64,000 nt of DNA from Armatimonadota bacterium (GTDB lineage: Bacteria > Sysuimicrobiota > Sysuimicrobiia > Sysuimicrobiales > Kaftiobacteriaceae): positions 62,001 through 126,000 of the forward strand of contig JAVKHY010000001.1 in assembly GCA_031459765.1 (NCBI GenBank), given 5' to 3'. Under the pieces are notes generated by a model. The model did not search any database. It was not told the DNA's origin and saw nothing but the letters and a program-made list of their open reading frames with translations. The stretch's first letter is position 1. Every line of letters begins with the position of its first letter. Both the position numbers and the translations under genes were made by a program. Shown piece after piece: positions 52,566 to 64,000 of this stretch.

Positions 52566-53747
52566 ATGAAAGGGGCGAGGCTAGGCGTCTTCGCGACCGT
52601 GCTCCTGCTGGCGGCGACGGCCACCGTGGCGCAGACCCAGGAGCGCGGGGTCACCGACACCGAGATCGTGATCGGCAGTTCCCAGCCGCTGTCCGGCCCG
52701 GCCGCCTTCTGGGGACAGGGCGTGGGCGGCGGGATGGCCGCCTACCTGCAGTGGATCAACGATCAGGGCGGCATCCACGGGCGGAAGATCCGTCTGGTCC
52801 TGCGGGACGACGGCTACCTGCCGCCGCGCGCCGTGGCCAACGTGCGCGAACTGGTGGAGCGGGAGCGGGTCTTCGCCATCGTCAGCCTCATCGGCTCGGC
52901 CAACGCCTTCGCCGTGCGCGACTACATCATCGAAAACCAGGTGCTGTGGATCACCCCCACGGCGGACGCCAACATGTGGGCCGGCTTCAAGAACAAGAAG
53001 TACCTCTTCGTCACCTACCCGGGCTACGTGGACGAGGGCCGCATCCTCACCACCTACGCGGCGAAGAACGAGGGCGCAAAGTCCTTCGCCGTCTTCTACC
53101 AGAACGACCTGTACGGACAGAAGGGCCTCCTGGGCGTCAAGCGGGGGATTGCGGAAACGAAGACGAAGCTGGCCGTCGCCGTGCCCTACGAGGTCACGGA
53201 CCGCGACCTCAGCGGCCACGCCCTCAAGCTCCGCCAGTCCGCTGCGGACGCCGTGATCCTCTACGCCACGCCCACCCAAGGCGCGCTCATCGTCCGCGAG
53301 ATGGCCAAGATCGGTTACACGCCACGGCTCTTCGCCTCCTTCACCCTGGCCGACCCGATCATGTTCCAGCTGGCCGGCGACGCCTGGAACGGGATCATCC
53401 TGACCGCCTACTATCCCGTCCCCGGCACCGATCCCAAGGTGGACGCCATGCTGGAGACCCTGCTGAAGATCAACCCGCAGCTGCGGGCCAGCCCCTTCAA
53501 CGCCCTGGCCGGGGTGTCGTTCATCGAGCCCTTCATCGAGGGACTCCGCCGGGCGGGACGGAATGTGACGCGGGACAGTGTGGTGGCGGCCATGGAGTCG
53601 CTGCGCAACTGGAACGGCGAGGTGATCCGCGGGGTGACCTTCGGCCCAGACCGTCGTCAGGGCATCAACCGGATCTACATCATCCGATCCGAGAACCGGC
53701 AGTACCGCAAGCTCACCGACTGGGTGGAGTACCCGGTCGGGTTCTGA
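52566..53747 (+). CDS. livK: Branched-chain amino acid-type ABC substrate-binding protein
   Basis: 393 residues. A signal peptide covers 1-22, cleaved after TVAQ or near it, with no lipobox Cys. The mature part is a type I periplasmic binding protein (TDTEIVIGSSQPLSGPAAFWGQGV, DDGYLPPRAVANVRELVERERVFAIVSLIGSANAF, FAVFYQNDLYGQKGLLGVKRG, RDLSGHALKLRQSAADAVILYA). Related proteins bind branched-chain amino acids, amides or aromatic acids; the ligand here is not certain. GGAGGGGTGAGGAG just before the ATG is a very strong ribosome site, fitting the need for excess binding protein. Confidence 0.92.
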   Translation: MKGARLGVFATVLLLAATATVAQTQERGVTDTEIVIGSSQPLSGPAAFWGQGVGGGMAAYLQWINDQGGIHGRKIRLVLRDDGYLPPRAVANVRELVERERVFAIVSLIGSANAFAVRDYIIENQVLWITPTADANMWAGFKNKKYLFVTYPGYVDEGRILTTYAAKNEGAKSFAVFYQNDLYGQKGLLGVKRGIAETKTKLAVAVPYEVTDRDLSGHALKLRQSAADAVILYATPTQGALIVREMAKIGYTPRLFASFTLADPIMFQLAGDAWNGIILTAYYPVPGTDPKVDAMLETLLKINPQLRASPFNALAGVSFIEPFIEGLRRAGRNVTRDSVVAAMESLRNWNGEVIRGVTFGPDRRQGINRIYIIRSENRQYRKLTDWVEYPVGF

Positions 53748-53759
53748 TCTCTGCGGGAT

Positions 53760-53793
53760 GCGGGCGGGGGTGAGAGGGGTCATCCCCGCCCGC
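53760..53793 (+). terminator. Intercistronic hairpin after livK
   Basis: A 10-bp perfect GC stem (GCGGGCGGGG at 53760-53769 with CCCCGCCCGC at 53784-53793) closes a 14-base loop between livK and livG. It can stabilise the livK mRNA end or lower transcription into the ATPase genes. Confidence 0.6.
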
Positions 53794-53801
53794 GCTCCGA
53801 C

Positions 53802-54610
53802 GTGATCGACGCCGTTCCGACCCGTCAACCTCCGCCGGAGGCGGCCTCTCCCCTGCTCCTGGTGGACGGCGTGTCCATCGCCTTCGGCGGCATCGTGGCT
53901 CTCGACAACGTCACGCTCGGCGTGCCCGCCGGGGCCCTGATCTCGGTCATCGGCCCCAACGGCGCCGGGAAGACCACGCTCTTCAACTGCATCACCGGCC
54001 TGTATCGCCCCGACCGGGGCCGGATCACCTTCGCCGGACACAGCCTGGTCGGCCGCAAGCCGGACGCCGTGGCGCGCCTGGGCATCGCCCGCACCTTCCA
54101 GAACGTCGAGCTGTTCCTGCGCATGACCGCCCTGGAGAACCTGCTGCTCGGGCGCCACCTGCACTTCCGCAGCGGGTTCGCGGCGGCGGCGCTGGGACTG
54201 CCGCCGTGGCGGCGGGAGGAGGTGGCCCACCGGCGGCGGGCCGAGGAGATCCTCGACTTCCTGGACCTTCAGGAGGCGCGCCACCGTCGGGTCGGCGACC
54301 TGCCCCTGGGCCGCCAGCGGCTGGTGGAACTGGGGCGGGCGCTGGCCACCGATCCGAAGCTCCTGCTCCTGGACGAGCCGTCGTCGGGCATGACGGCGGA
54401 GGAAAAGGCGGACCTGGTCTTCCGGATCAAAGACATCCGCGAGGAGATGGGCATCACCGTGATTCTGGTCGAGCACGACCTCAAGCTGGTCATGGGCATC
54501 TCCGACTGGATCGCCGTGCTCGACCACGGTGTGAAGATCGCCCAGGGCACGGCGGCCGAGATCCAGGCCAACCCCGAGGTGGCCCGGGCCTATCTGGGAG
54601 AAGCCCCGGC

Positions 54611-54614
<4 letters not shown>
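53802..54614 (+). CDS. livG: Branched-chain amino acid ABC transporter ATPase LivG
   Basis: 270 residues from GTG 53802. Walker A is GPNGAGKTTLFNCITG near 49, the Q-loop region is RTFQNVELFLRMTALENLLLG and Walker B is LLLLDEPSSGM near 188. The signature reads LPLGRQR, a LivG-type departure from LSGGQ. The C-terminal LivG element (IAQGTAAEIQANPEVARAYLGE) is present. It powers transport with LivF, with which it overlaps by 4 bp. Confidence 0.94.
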
Positions 54615-55387
<773 letters not shown>

Positions 55388-55413
55388 GGGGTCCCCCTCG
55401 CCGGCGCCCCCGG

Positions 55414-57258
55414 TCAGTCCCGGTACAGACCGGCGACGATGTCGCCGAACTTCTCCATGATCGCCTTGCGCTTGACCTTCATCGTCGGCGTGACTTCGCC
55501 GTCCTCATGGTAGAGGCGCTTGGGGAGCAGGGCGAACTTCCGGACCTGCTCGGGGGAGGACAGCGTCCTGTTGACCTGTTCGACCTCGGCCGCGATCAGC
55601 TTGCGCACCTCGGGACTCTGGGTGAGATCGGTGAAGGTGGTGAACGGCACGCGGCGCTCCTGGGCCCACTTGCCCACGTTGTCCTCGTCGATGACGATCA
55701 ACGCCACCAGGTACTTGCGGCCGTCGCCGATCACCACAGCGTCGTTGATGAACGGGCTGAACTTCAGTTTGTTCTCGATATACTGCGGGGCGATGTTCTT
55801 GCCGTAGGCGTTGATGAAGATGTCCTTCTTGCGGTCGGTGATCTTCAGGTTGCCCTCGGCGTCGAACTCCCCCACATCGCCGCTGTGCAGCCAGCCGTCG
55901 ATGATCGTCTTCGCCGTCTGCTCGGGGTCCTTGAAGTAGCCTTTGAAGACGCCGGGGCTGCGCACGCAGATCTCACCGTCCTCGGCCAGGCGGACCTCGA
56001 TCCCGCCGATGGGCTTGCCCACCGTGCCGAGCGTCACGTCGCCGATGGGGTGCGCCGTGGTCAGGCCCGAGCCCTCGGTCTGGCCGTAGATCTCCCGGAT
56101 CTCCAGGCCCAGACTCCAGAAGAAGCGCAGCACCTCGGGCGAGATCGGCGCCGCGGCCGACAGGGCGATGCGCGCCCGGTCCAGCCCCATCCGGTGGCGC
56201 AGCGGGGCCAGGACGGTCAGGCGGGCCAGGGCGTAGGCCACGCGCAGCGCCAGCGACGGCCGGCGCTTCATCAGTTTGGCGGAGGCGTAGGCCTTGCCCA
56301 CCCGGACGGCGAGGGCGAAGGCCAGCCGCTTCACCCCGTCGGCGTCCTTCATCCCCAGGACGATGCCGGAGTGCAGCTTTTCCCAGATCCGCGGGACCCC
56401 GAAGATGATCGTGGGCCGCACCTCGCGCAGGTTCTGGGGCACGGTCTCCAGGCTCTCGGCGAAATTCACCGTACAGCCGCGGTACACCGGGATGGTGATG
56501 GAGAACGACCGCTCCGCAATGTGTGCCAGGGGCAGGTAGGAGAGCAGCTCGTCGCCTTCCCGGGCCGGGATGGCCCCCTCGCAGGCCGTGGCCACCTCCC
56601 ACATGATGTTGCGGTGGGTGAGCATCGCCCCCTTCGGCGGCCCTGTGGTACCCGAGGTGTAGATGAGGAGGGCGACGTCGCCGGGGGAGACCTGCGCCAG
56701 GCGTTCCTCCACGGCCGTGGGGTGGCGGCGCAGGTGCTGCTCGCCGAGGCGGAGGAACTCTCCGAACATCATCACCTGGGGGTCGGAGAACGTGCGCAGT
56801 CCTTCCGGATCCATCACGATGATCCGCTGCAGGCGCGGAAGACTCCCCCGCACCTCCAGCAACTTGTCGAGTTGCTCCTCGCCCTCCACGATGACAAACC
56901 GGGCTTCGGAGTGATCGAGAATATAGCGCACCTGCTCCGGGCTGTTCGTGGCGTAGATTCCCACCGAGACCCCGGCGGCGCTCTGGATCCCCAGGTCGCT
57001 GTACAGCCACTCCGGGCGGTTCTCGCCCAGGATGCCGACCCGTTCGCCGGGCTGCAATCCCAGGGCGATCAGGGCGTGGGCCACCCAGCGCACGTTGCGG
57101 GCGTAGTCGCGCCATGTGATGCGCTGCCAGATGCCGAACTCCTTGCGACGCAGGGCCACCCGGTCCGCCAGGCGCTCGGCCTGGGCAAAGAAGACGCCCA
57201 TCAGGGTCTCGGCGGGGACCGGCCTCGGGATGGCCGGCGGACGCTGCACCAGGGCCAT
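55414..57258 (-). CDS. AMP-dependent long-chain acyl-CoA synthetase (FadD15-like)
   Basis: 614 residues. Motifs: LIYTSGTTGPPKGAMLTHRN near 201, FGVPRIWEKLHSGI near 290, IYGQTEGSGLTTAHPIG near 390, GWLHSGDVGEFDAEGNLKITDRKKDIFINAYGKNIAPQYIENKLK near 470-510. This is the long FadD15/FAA form rather than the LcfA form encoded at 44.5 kb. It activates long-chain carboxylic acids to CoA esters. It is convergent with livF and divergent from the SDR-thiolase genes. Confidence 0.93.
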   Translation of the reverse strand: MALVQRPPAIPRPVPAETLMGVFFAQAERLADRVALRRKEFGIWQRITWRDYARNVRWVAHALIALGLQPGERVGILGENRPEWLYSDLGIQSAAGVSVGIYATNSPEQVRYILDHSEARFVIVEGEEQLDKLLEVRGSLPRLQRIIVMDPEGLRTFSDPQVMMFGEFLRLGEQHLRRHPTAVEERLAQVSPGDVALLIYTSGTTGPPKGAMLTHRNIMWEVATACEGAIPAREGDELLSYLPLAHIAERSFSITIPVYRGCTVNFAESLETVPQNLREVRPTIIFGVPRIWEKLHSGIVLGMKDADGVKRLAFALAVRVGKAYASAKLMKRRPSLALRVAYALARLTVLAPLRHRMGLDRARIALSAAAPISPEVLRFFWSLGLEIREIYGQTEGSGLTTAHPIGDVTLGTVGKPIGGIEVRLAEDGEICVRSPGVFKGYFKDPEQTAKTIIDGWLHSGDVGEFDAEGNLKITDRKKDIFINAYGKNIAPQYIENKLKFSPFINDAVVIGDGRKYLVALIVIDEDNVGKWAQERRVPFTTFTDLTQSPEVRKLIAAEVEQVNRTLSSPEQVRKFALLPKRLYHEDGEVTPTMKVKRKAIMEKFGDIVAGLYRD

Positions 57259-57320
57259 GGTGCGGTACCTCTACGCCGCCGGGAAGGTAACCCCTGCCTC
57301 CTGTAGAAGCGCATCCCCGC

Positions 57321-58097
57321 ATGTCGTCCCCGGCCGAGCTGTTCTCCCTGCACGGCCGCGCCGCGCTGGTCACCGGCGGCTCCCGGGGCCTCGGTCTGGA
57401 GATCGCCGAGGGGCTGGGGCAGGCCGGCGCGCGGGTGGCCATCACGGCCCGGCGGCGCGAGTGGCTGGATGCCGCCGCCTCGCGGCTGCGGGCCCTGGAT
57501 GTCGACTGCCTGGCCGTCAGCGGAGATGTGGCGGACAGCCGGGATGTCCAGCGCGTAGTGGAGGAGGTGACGCGTCGATTCGGCACCATCGACATCCTGG
57601 TCAACGCCGCGGGCCGGGCCTGGGGCGCGCCCGCGGAGGAGATGCCGCTGGAGAAGTGGCATGAGGTGATGGAAGCGAACGCCACGGGGACCTTCCTGAT
57701 GTGCCAGGCCGTGGGGCGCGGCATGATCGCCCGGCGCTACGGCCGGATCATCAACGTGGCCTCGCTGGCCGGGCTGGCCGGCCAGCCGGCCGAGGTGATG
57801 GACGCCGTGGCCTACAGCGCCAGCAAAGGGGCGATCATCGCCCTGACCAGAGATCTGGCCGTGAAGTGGGCCCGCCACGGCATCACCGTGAACGCCATCG
57901 CACCGGGATGGTTCCCCACCCGCCTGTCGGAGAAGGTCATCGAGCGGGCCGGGCAGGCCATCACGGCGATGATCCCCATGGGGCGGATCGGCCGCCCCGG
58001 CGAAGTGAAGGGCGCGGCCGTGTTCCTGGCCTCGGAGGCGGCCAGCTACATCACCGGCCAGGTGTTCGCCATTGACGGAGGGCTGCTGGCGCTGTGA
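57321..58097 (+). CDS. Short-chain dehydrogenase/reductase
   Basis: 258 residues. TGGSRGLGLEIAEGLGQAGA is near 18 (NAD(P) site). NAAGRAWG near 95 replaces the common NNAG. The catalytic set includes the Ser in NVASLAGLAG, and Tyr and Lys in AYSASKGA near 172. A NAPGWFPT-like turn and ITGQVFAIDGG close the fold. Gluconate-5-dehydrogenase and 3-hydroxyacyl-CoA dehydrogenase types look alike here. The 4-bp overlap with a thiolase favours oxidation of a 3-hydroxyacyl-CoA whose product the thiolase splits. Confidence 0.87.
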   Translation: MSSPAELFSLHGRAALVTGGSRGLGLEIAEGLGQAGARVAITARRREWLDAAASRLRALDVDCLAVSGDVADSRDVQRVVEEVTRRFGTIDILVNAAGRAWGAPAEEMPLEKWHEVMEANATGTFLMCQAVGRGMIARRYGRIINVASLAGLAGQPAEVMDAVAYSASKGAIIALTRDLAVKWARHGITVNAIAPGWFPTRLSEKVIERAGQAITAMIPMGRIGRPGEVKGAAVFLASEAASYITGQVFAIDGGLLAL

Positions 58098-59224
58098 ACG
58101 CGGCCGTCATCGTCCAGGCAGTGCGCACGCCGATCGGGCGGCGCGGCGGGGCGCTGTCCGAGATCCGCGCCGACGACCTGCTGGCCGCGGTGCTGCAGGA
58201 GGTCGTGGCCCGGGCGGGGATCGACCCGGGGGCCGTCGAGGACGTCATCGCCGGCTGCGTGACGCAGGTGGGCGAGCAGGGCGCCAACGTGGCGCGGACG
58301 GCGGCGTTGCTGGCCGGCTTTCCCGTGGAGGTCGCCGCCGTCTCCGTCAACCGGCAGTGCGGCAGCAGCCATCAGGCCATCCACTTCGCCGCGCAGGCCA
58401 TCGAAAGCGGCGACGCCGGGGTGGTCATCGCCGCCGGGGTGGAAAGCATGAGCCGCGTGAAGCTCGGGGCGGACTACGGCGAGTGGAACCCCCGCCTCCT
58501 GGAGCGCTACCGGCTGGTACACCAGGGCGTGGCCGCCGAGATGCTGGTCCGCCGCTACGGCCTGACACGGGAGGAGTGCGACCGCTACAGCCTCGAGTCC
58601 CACCGGCGCGCCGCGCAGGCCACCGACGAGGGGCGGTTCCACCGGGAAATCCTCCCCGTCGCGGGGAAAGACGGGGTCACGGTCACCGCCGACGAGGGCA
58701 TCCGCCGGGACACCTCGCTGGAAAAACTGGCCGCGCTCCAACCGGCCTTCGATCCCCAGGGGGTGATCACAGCAGGCAACTCCTCGCAGATCAGCGACGG
58801 CGCGGCGGCGCTGCTGCTGATGAGCGAGCGGCGCGCGCAGGAGCTCGGGTGCCGCCCGCGGGCCCGCCTCGTCTCCCGCGCCGTCGTGGGGAGCGATCCC
58901 GTGATCATGTTCACCGGCGTCGTCCCCGCCACCCGCAGGGCGCTGGCCCGCGCCGGGATGCGGCTCGACGACATGGACGTGGTGGAGATCAGCGAGGCCT
59001 TCGCCCCGGTGGTCCTGGCCTGGGCGGCGGACCTGGAGCCGGAGATGACCCGCGTCAACCCCAACGGCGGCGCCATCGCCCTGGGGCACCCCGTGGGCGC
59101 CTCGGGGGCGCGTCTGGCCACGACCCTGCTCCACGAACTCGAGCGCCGCGGCGGCCGGTACGGCCTGCAGGTCGTGTGCATCGGCTGGGGGATGGCCACG
59201 GCCACGGTGATCGAGCGACTCTGA
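58094..59224 (+). CDS. Thiolase (acetyl-CoA C-acyltransferase family)
   Basis: 376 residues from GTG 58094. The nucleophile Cys89 is in VNRQCGSSHQAIHFAAQAI. NEAF is replaced by SEAFAPVVLAWAAD, His is in ALGHPVGASGARL and the second Cys in VCIGWGMATATVIE. The QCGSS form resembles acetyl-CoA acetyltransferases acting on short or branched chains rather than the FadA CSSG form at 41.5 kb. It probably acts on the product of the SDR encoded just upstream. Confidence 0.9.
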   Translation: MNAAVIVQAVRTPIGRRGGALSEIRADDLLAAVLQEVVARAGIDPGAVEDVIAGCVTQVGEQGANVARTAALLAGFPVEVAAVSVNRQCGSSHQAIHFAAQAIESGDAGVVIAAGVESMSRVKLGADYGEWNPRLLERYRLVHQGVAAEMLVRRYGLTREECDRYSLESHRRAAQATDEGRFHREILPVAGKDGVTVTADEGIRRDTSLEKLAALQPAFDPQGVITAGNSSQISDGAAALLLMSERRAQELGCRPRARLVSRAVVGSDPVIMFTGVVPATRRALARAGMRLDDMDVVEISEAFAPVVLAWAADLEPEMTRVNPNGGAIALGHPVGASGARLATTLLHELERRGGRYGLQVVCIGWGMATATVIERL

Positions 59225-59231
59225 TTTGCGC

Positions 59232-60170
59232 ATGCAGGTGCACCGGATCGAACTGCCTACGCCGTTTCCCGTCGGACCGGTCAACGCCTACCTCCTGGAG
59301 GGCGATCCGCTGACGCTAATCGACGCCGGCCCCAAGACGGAGGCGGCCCGGGCGGCGCTCGAGGACGGCCTGGCCCGCGCTGGCCGGAGGGTGGAGGAGA
59401 TCCGCCGCATCATTCTCACCCACGGCCACACCGATCACTTCGGCAACGCGGTATGGATCCGGGACCGCTCCGGCGCGGAGATCTACGCCCACCCCGCCGA
59501 AGGGCCGAAACTGGCCGGCGCACGCTGGGTCGGCGATCACCTGCGGCGGCACTTCCTCCTCTCCGGTCTCCCCGACGCCTTCCTGACGGCGTTCCTGGAC
59601 CGGATGCGCGCGGTGCGGACGCTGTTCGATCCGGTGACGGAGTTCCGTCCGCTCCAGGACGGCGCCACGGTGGAGATCGCCGGTGACGGCTGGCGCGTCC
59701 TGCACTGTCCGGGTCATTCCATCGGGCATGTGTGCCTGTTCCACCTGGACGGAGTCCTGATCGCGGGAGACCTCCTCCTGGCCGATATCAGTCCCAACCC
59801 CGTTGTGGAGTTCACGGAGGACGGGCGGCGCATCGCCATGCTCCCCCGCTACCTGCAGTCGCTGCGGCGGATTCTGCTGCTCAACTGCGAGCGGGCGCAT
59901 CCCGGCCACGGCGCAACGATCGGCAACCCCGGGGCCCGGATCCGGGAACTCATCAGCCACCACGAGCAGCGCAAAGAAGAGATCTACCGCCGCCTGGGGC
60001 GCCGGCCCAAGACCCTGTTCGAGCTGACCGGGGAACTCTATCAGCACCTGGACGAGATCAACCTGACCCTGGCCCTCTCCGAAGTCATCGGTCACCTCGA
60101 TCTGCTCGCGGAGGAGAAGCGCGTCCAGGCCGTCCGCCGGGGCGTCGCCTTCGGGTTCCGCGCCCGCTGA
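59232..60170 (+). CDS. Metallo-beta-lactamase-fold hydrolase
   Basis: 312 residues from ATG 59232. The zinc motif THGHTDHFGNA lies near 63, a further His in LHCPGHSIGHVCLF near 158, Asp in LIAGDLLLADISPN near 178 and a last His in AHPGHGATIG near 225. A helical C-terminal domain (about 235-305) is like those of LACTB2/glyoxalase-II-related thioesterases. A CoA-thioester or lactone substrate would fit its place right behind a thiolase; this is inference. Confidence 0.87.
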   Translation: MQVHRIELPTPFPVGPVNAYLLEGDPLTLIDAGPKTEAARAALEDGLARAGRRVEEIRRIILTHGHTDHFGNAVWIRDRSGAEIYAHPAEGPKLAGARWVGDHLRRHFLLSGLPDAFLTAFLDRMRAVRTLFDPVTEFRPLQDGATVEIAGDGWRVLHCPGHSIGHVCLFHLDGVLIAGDLLLADISPNPVVEFTEDGRRIAMLPRYLQSLRRILLLNCERAHPGHGATIGNPGARIRELISHHEQRKEEIYRRLGRRPKTLFELTGELYQHLDEINLTLALSEVIGHLDLLAEEKRVQAVRRGVAFGFRAR

Positions 60171-60205
60171 CCCCCCTTCGTCCGGCCGGATTCCTGCCCG
60201 TGGCC

Positions 60206-60225
60206 GGATTCTTGCTGGAGAATCC
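60206..60225 (+). repeat. Small inverted repeat before the 63-residue gene
   Basis: GGATTCT (60206-60212) pairs with AGAATCC (60219-60225) across six bases. GGCCGGATTC also occurs twice nearby (60184-60193 and 60203-60212 region). Confidence 0.4.
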
Positions 60226-60233
60226 CGATCGGC

Positions 60234-60425
60234 ATGCCCGTCCGGACGACTGTGGAAACCGGAAGAGCCTCGGCCCGGGACCTCTACCCGTCGGCCTGGG
60301 GGCTGTTTGGGGCGGAGAACGGCAGCCGGCGGCGGAGGAGGGCGGCGTTTGTGTGGCTCCTGGCGGGGGCCCTTGCCGCCCTGCTCGGCTGGCGGGTGCT
60401 GGCCTGGGCCGACCGCAACCTGTAG
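60234..60425 (+). CDS. Small single-helix membrane protein
   Basis: 63 residues. A hydrophilic, basic N-terminal part (1-36, including NGSRRRRRA) is followed by one membrane helix (about 38-57, FVWLLAGALAALLGWRVLAW) and a short end. Positive-inside charge predicts the N-terminus in the cytoplasm. No family is recognised. The ATG at 60234 has no strong ribosome site. It lies between the MBL-fold and fabH genes in the same direction. Confidence 0.45.
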   Translation: MPVRTTVETGRASARDLYPSAWGLFGAENGSRRRRRAAFVWLLAGALAALLGWRVLAWADRNL

Positions 60426-60480
60426 CCGGGGCAGAGACGGACCGCCAGGAACCGCCCCCGGGCCGGAGAACGTAACGGGG

Positions 60481-61479
60481 ATGGCGTCGGCACCCGTGCG
60501 CGCGGCGATCCAGGGGCTCGGGGTCTGCATTCCCTCCAGGGTCCTCACCAACGACGACCTGGCCCGCAGGGTGGACACCACCGACGAGTGGATCACCGCC
60601 CGCACCGGCATCAAGCGCCGGCACATCGCCGACCCCGATCAGACCACTTCGGATCTGGCGGTGGCGGCCGGGGAACAGGCCCTGGCCGAAGCCGACATCG
60701 CGGCCGAAGACCTGGACCTGATCATCGTCGGGACGGCGACGCCGGACATGTTCTTTCCGGCCACCGCCTGCCTGGTGCAGGACCGCCTGGGCGCCAGACG
60801 GGCGGGGGCCTTTGACCTCCTGGCGGCGTGCTCGAGCTTCGTCTACGGGCTCATCTCCGCGGCGCAGCTGATCCAGGCCGCAGTGGTCCGCCACGTCCTG
60901 GTCATCGGTGCGGAGACCCTGAGCCGTCTCATCGACTGGGACGACCGCCGCACCTGCGTCCTGATCGGCGACGGGGCGGGGGCCGCCGTGCTGGGACCGG
61001 CGACCCACGGGCGCGGCATCCACAGCGGCAGGGTCGGCGCGGACGGCTCGGCCGGCGAGGTGCTCAAGGTCCCCGCGGGGGGCTCGCGCCTGCCGATTAC
61101 CCGCGAGGCCATCGCGCGCAAACTGCACCGCGCCACCATGGACGGGCAGGCCGTGTTCAAGCTGGCCGTCCGCACCATCCCGGAGCTGATCCGCGCCACG
61201 GTCCGGCAGGCCGGCTGGCGTCTGGCCGACGTGGACCGGTTCGTCCCCCACCAGGCCAACCTGCGCATCATCGAGTCGATCCGCGACCAGCTGGGCGTGA
61301 GTCTTGAGAAGTTCGTCGTGAACATCCAGGAGTACGGGAACACCTCGGCGGCCAGCGTGCCCATCGCCCTGTGGGAAGCGGTGCGGTCCCGGCAGATCCG
61401 CGAGGGCGACCGCGTGGTGCTGGCCGCCTTCGGCGGCGGCTTCACCTATGCCGCCTGCGCTCTCGTCTGGGGCCGTTAG
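60481..61479 (+). CDS. fabH: Beta-ketoacyl-[ACP] synthase III
   Basis: 332 residues from ATG 60481. The catalytic triad is Cys117 (LLAACSSFVYGL), His257 (VPHQANLRIIES) and Asn287 (EYGNTSAAS). RTGIKRRHIADPDQTTSDLA and GDGAGAAVLGP are further FabH marks. It condenses an acyl-CoA primer with malonyl-ACP to begin fatty acid synthesis. Branched-chain CoA primers are common in Gram-positive lineages and could come from the KorAB/liv pathway here. It is alone; no other fab gene is near. Confidence 0.94.
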   Translation: MASAPVRAAIQGLGVCIPSRVLTNDDLARRVDTTDEWITARTGIKRRHIADPDQTTSDLAVAAGEQALAEADIAAEDLDLIIVGTATPDMFFPATACLVQDRLGARRAGAFDLLAACSSFVYGLISAAQLIQAAVVRHVLVIGAETLSRLIDWDDRRTCVLIGDGAGAAVLGPATHGRGIHSGRVGADGSAGEVLKVPAGGSRLPITREAIARKLHRATMDGQAVFKLAVRTIPELIRATVRQAGWRLADVDRFVPHQANLRIIESIRDQLGVSLEKFVVNIQEYGNTSAASVPIALWEAVRSRQIREGDRVVLAAFGGGFTYAACALVWGR

Positions 61480-61523
61480 GGAGCGGGCACAGGACGACGA
61501 ACCGATCCCGTCACGGCCGTCGT

Positions 61524-64000
<2,477 letters not shown>

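Overview
The window is a GC-rich, gene-dense bacterial chromosome segment. Many starts are GTG, and 1-14 bp stop/start overlaps are common. No CRISPR array, insertion sequence, integrase or rRNA is visible. The gene set resembles a Gram-positive-lineage (Terrabacteria) organism. Evidence is MurT/GatD lipid II amidation, a mfd-PpiC-rqcP-eno-divIC-yabR neighbourhood like the Bacillus mfd-yabO-divIC-yabR region, a fadN-fadA-fadE-acyl-CoA ligase cluster, a BmrCD-type heterodimeric ABC exporter and a PrkA-YhbH-SpoVR module. An uncultivated high-GC lineage (Armatimonadota/Sysuimicrobia, Chloroflexota or deep Bacillota) would fit, but I cannot settle this from sequence alone.

Layout. 1-5.8 kb: the end of glutamine-dependent NAD synthetase, overlapping a two-gene rearranged glutamate-synthase-like enzyme. 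One gene is a doubled FMN-barrel protein and the other is a GATase II-GXGXG fusion. 5.9-14 kb: an MFS transporter, mfd, a PpiC foldase, rqcP, enolase, an FtsB/DivIC septum protein and an S1-domain protein. 14-20.5 kb, minus strand: a tight seven-gene operon (unknown protein, alpha/beta hydrolase, PxpA, squalene-cyclase-like toroid, two ABC half-exporters, coiled-coil protein). 20.6-26.7 kb: a WCGDC thioredoxin-like protein, tRNA-Glu(CTC) followed by two eroded regulator fragments, an EamA transporter, then a minus-strand NlpC/P60-murT-gatD-MFS operon. 26.7-32.3 kb: a bifunctional nuclease, an SDR, and the spoVR-yhbH-prkA operon read from a strong promoter through a long structured leader. 32.3-36.3 kb: a metal operon (multicopper oxidase, ZIP transporter, MntR-like regulator) with a palindromic operator right after its -10 box, plus a CDF efflux pump. 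36.4-46.1 kb: a penicillin-acylase-family hydrolase, then fadN-fadA-fadE-acyl-CoA ligase for beta-oxidation. 46.2-60.2 kb: an HpaB-family flavoprotein, 2-oxoacid:ferredoxin oxidoreductase, a complete branched-chain amino acid ABC transporter (livMHKGF), a second acyl-CoA synthetase, and an SDR-thiolase-MBL trio. 60.2-64 kb: a 63-residue membrane protein, FabH, and the C-terminal part of an Lhr-type helicase running off the edge.

Taken together, the 36-60 kb half looks like a carbon-scavenging block. It imports branched-chain amino acids, decarboxylates 2-oxoacids with ferredoxin, activates fatty acids and beta-oxidises them. The recurring promoter form is TTGNNN-N18-TANNNT. In at least two cases the -10 lies so close to the start codon that the mRNA should be leaderless. 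The observations most worth follow-up are the rearranged glutamate synthase, the MntR-type multicopper oxidase/ZIP operon, the prkA leader RNA, the seven-gene exporter operon and the decayed gene pair behind the tRNA.
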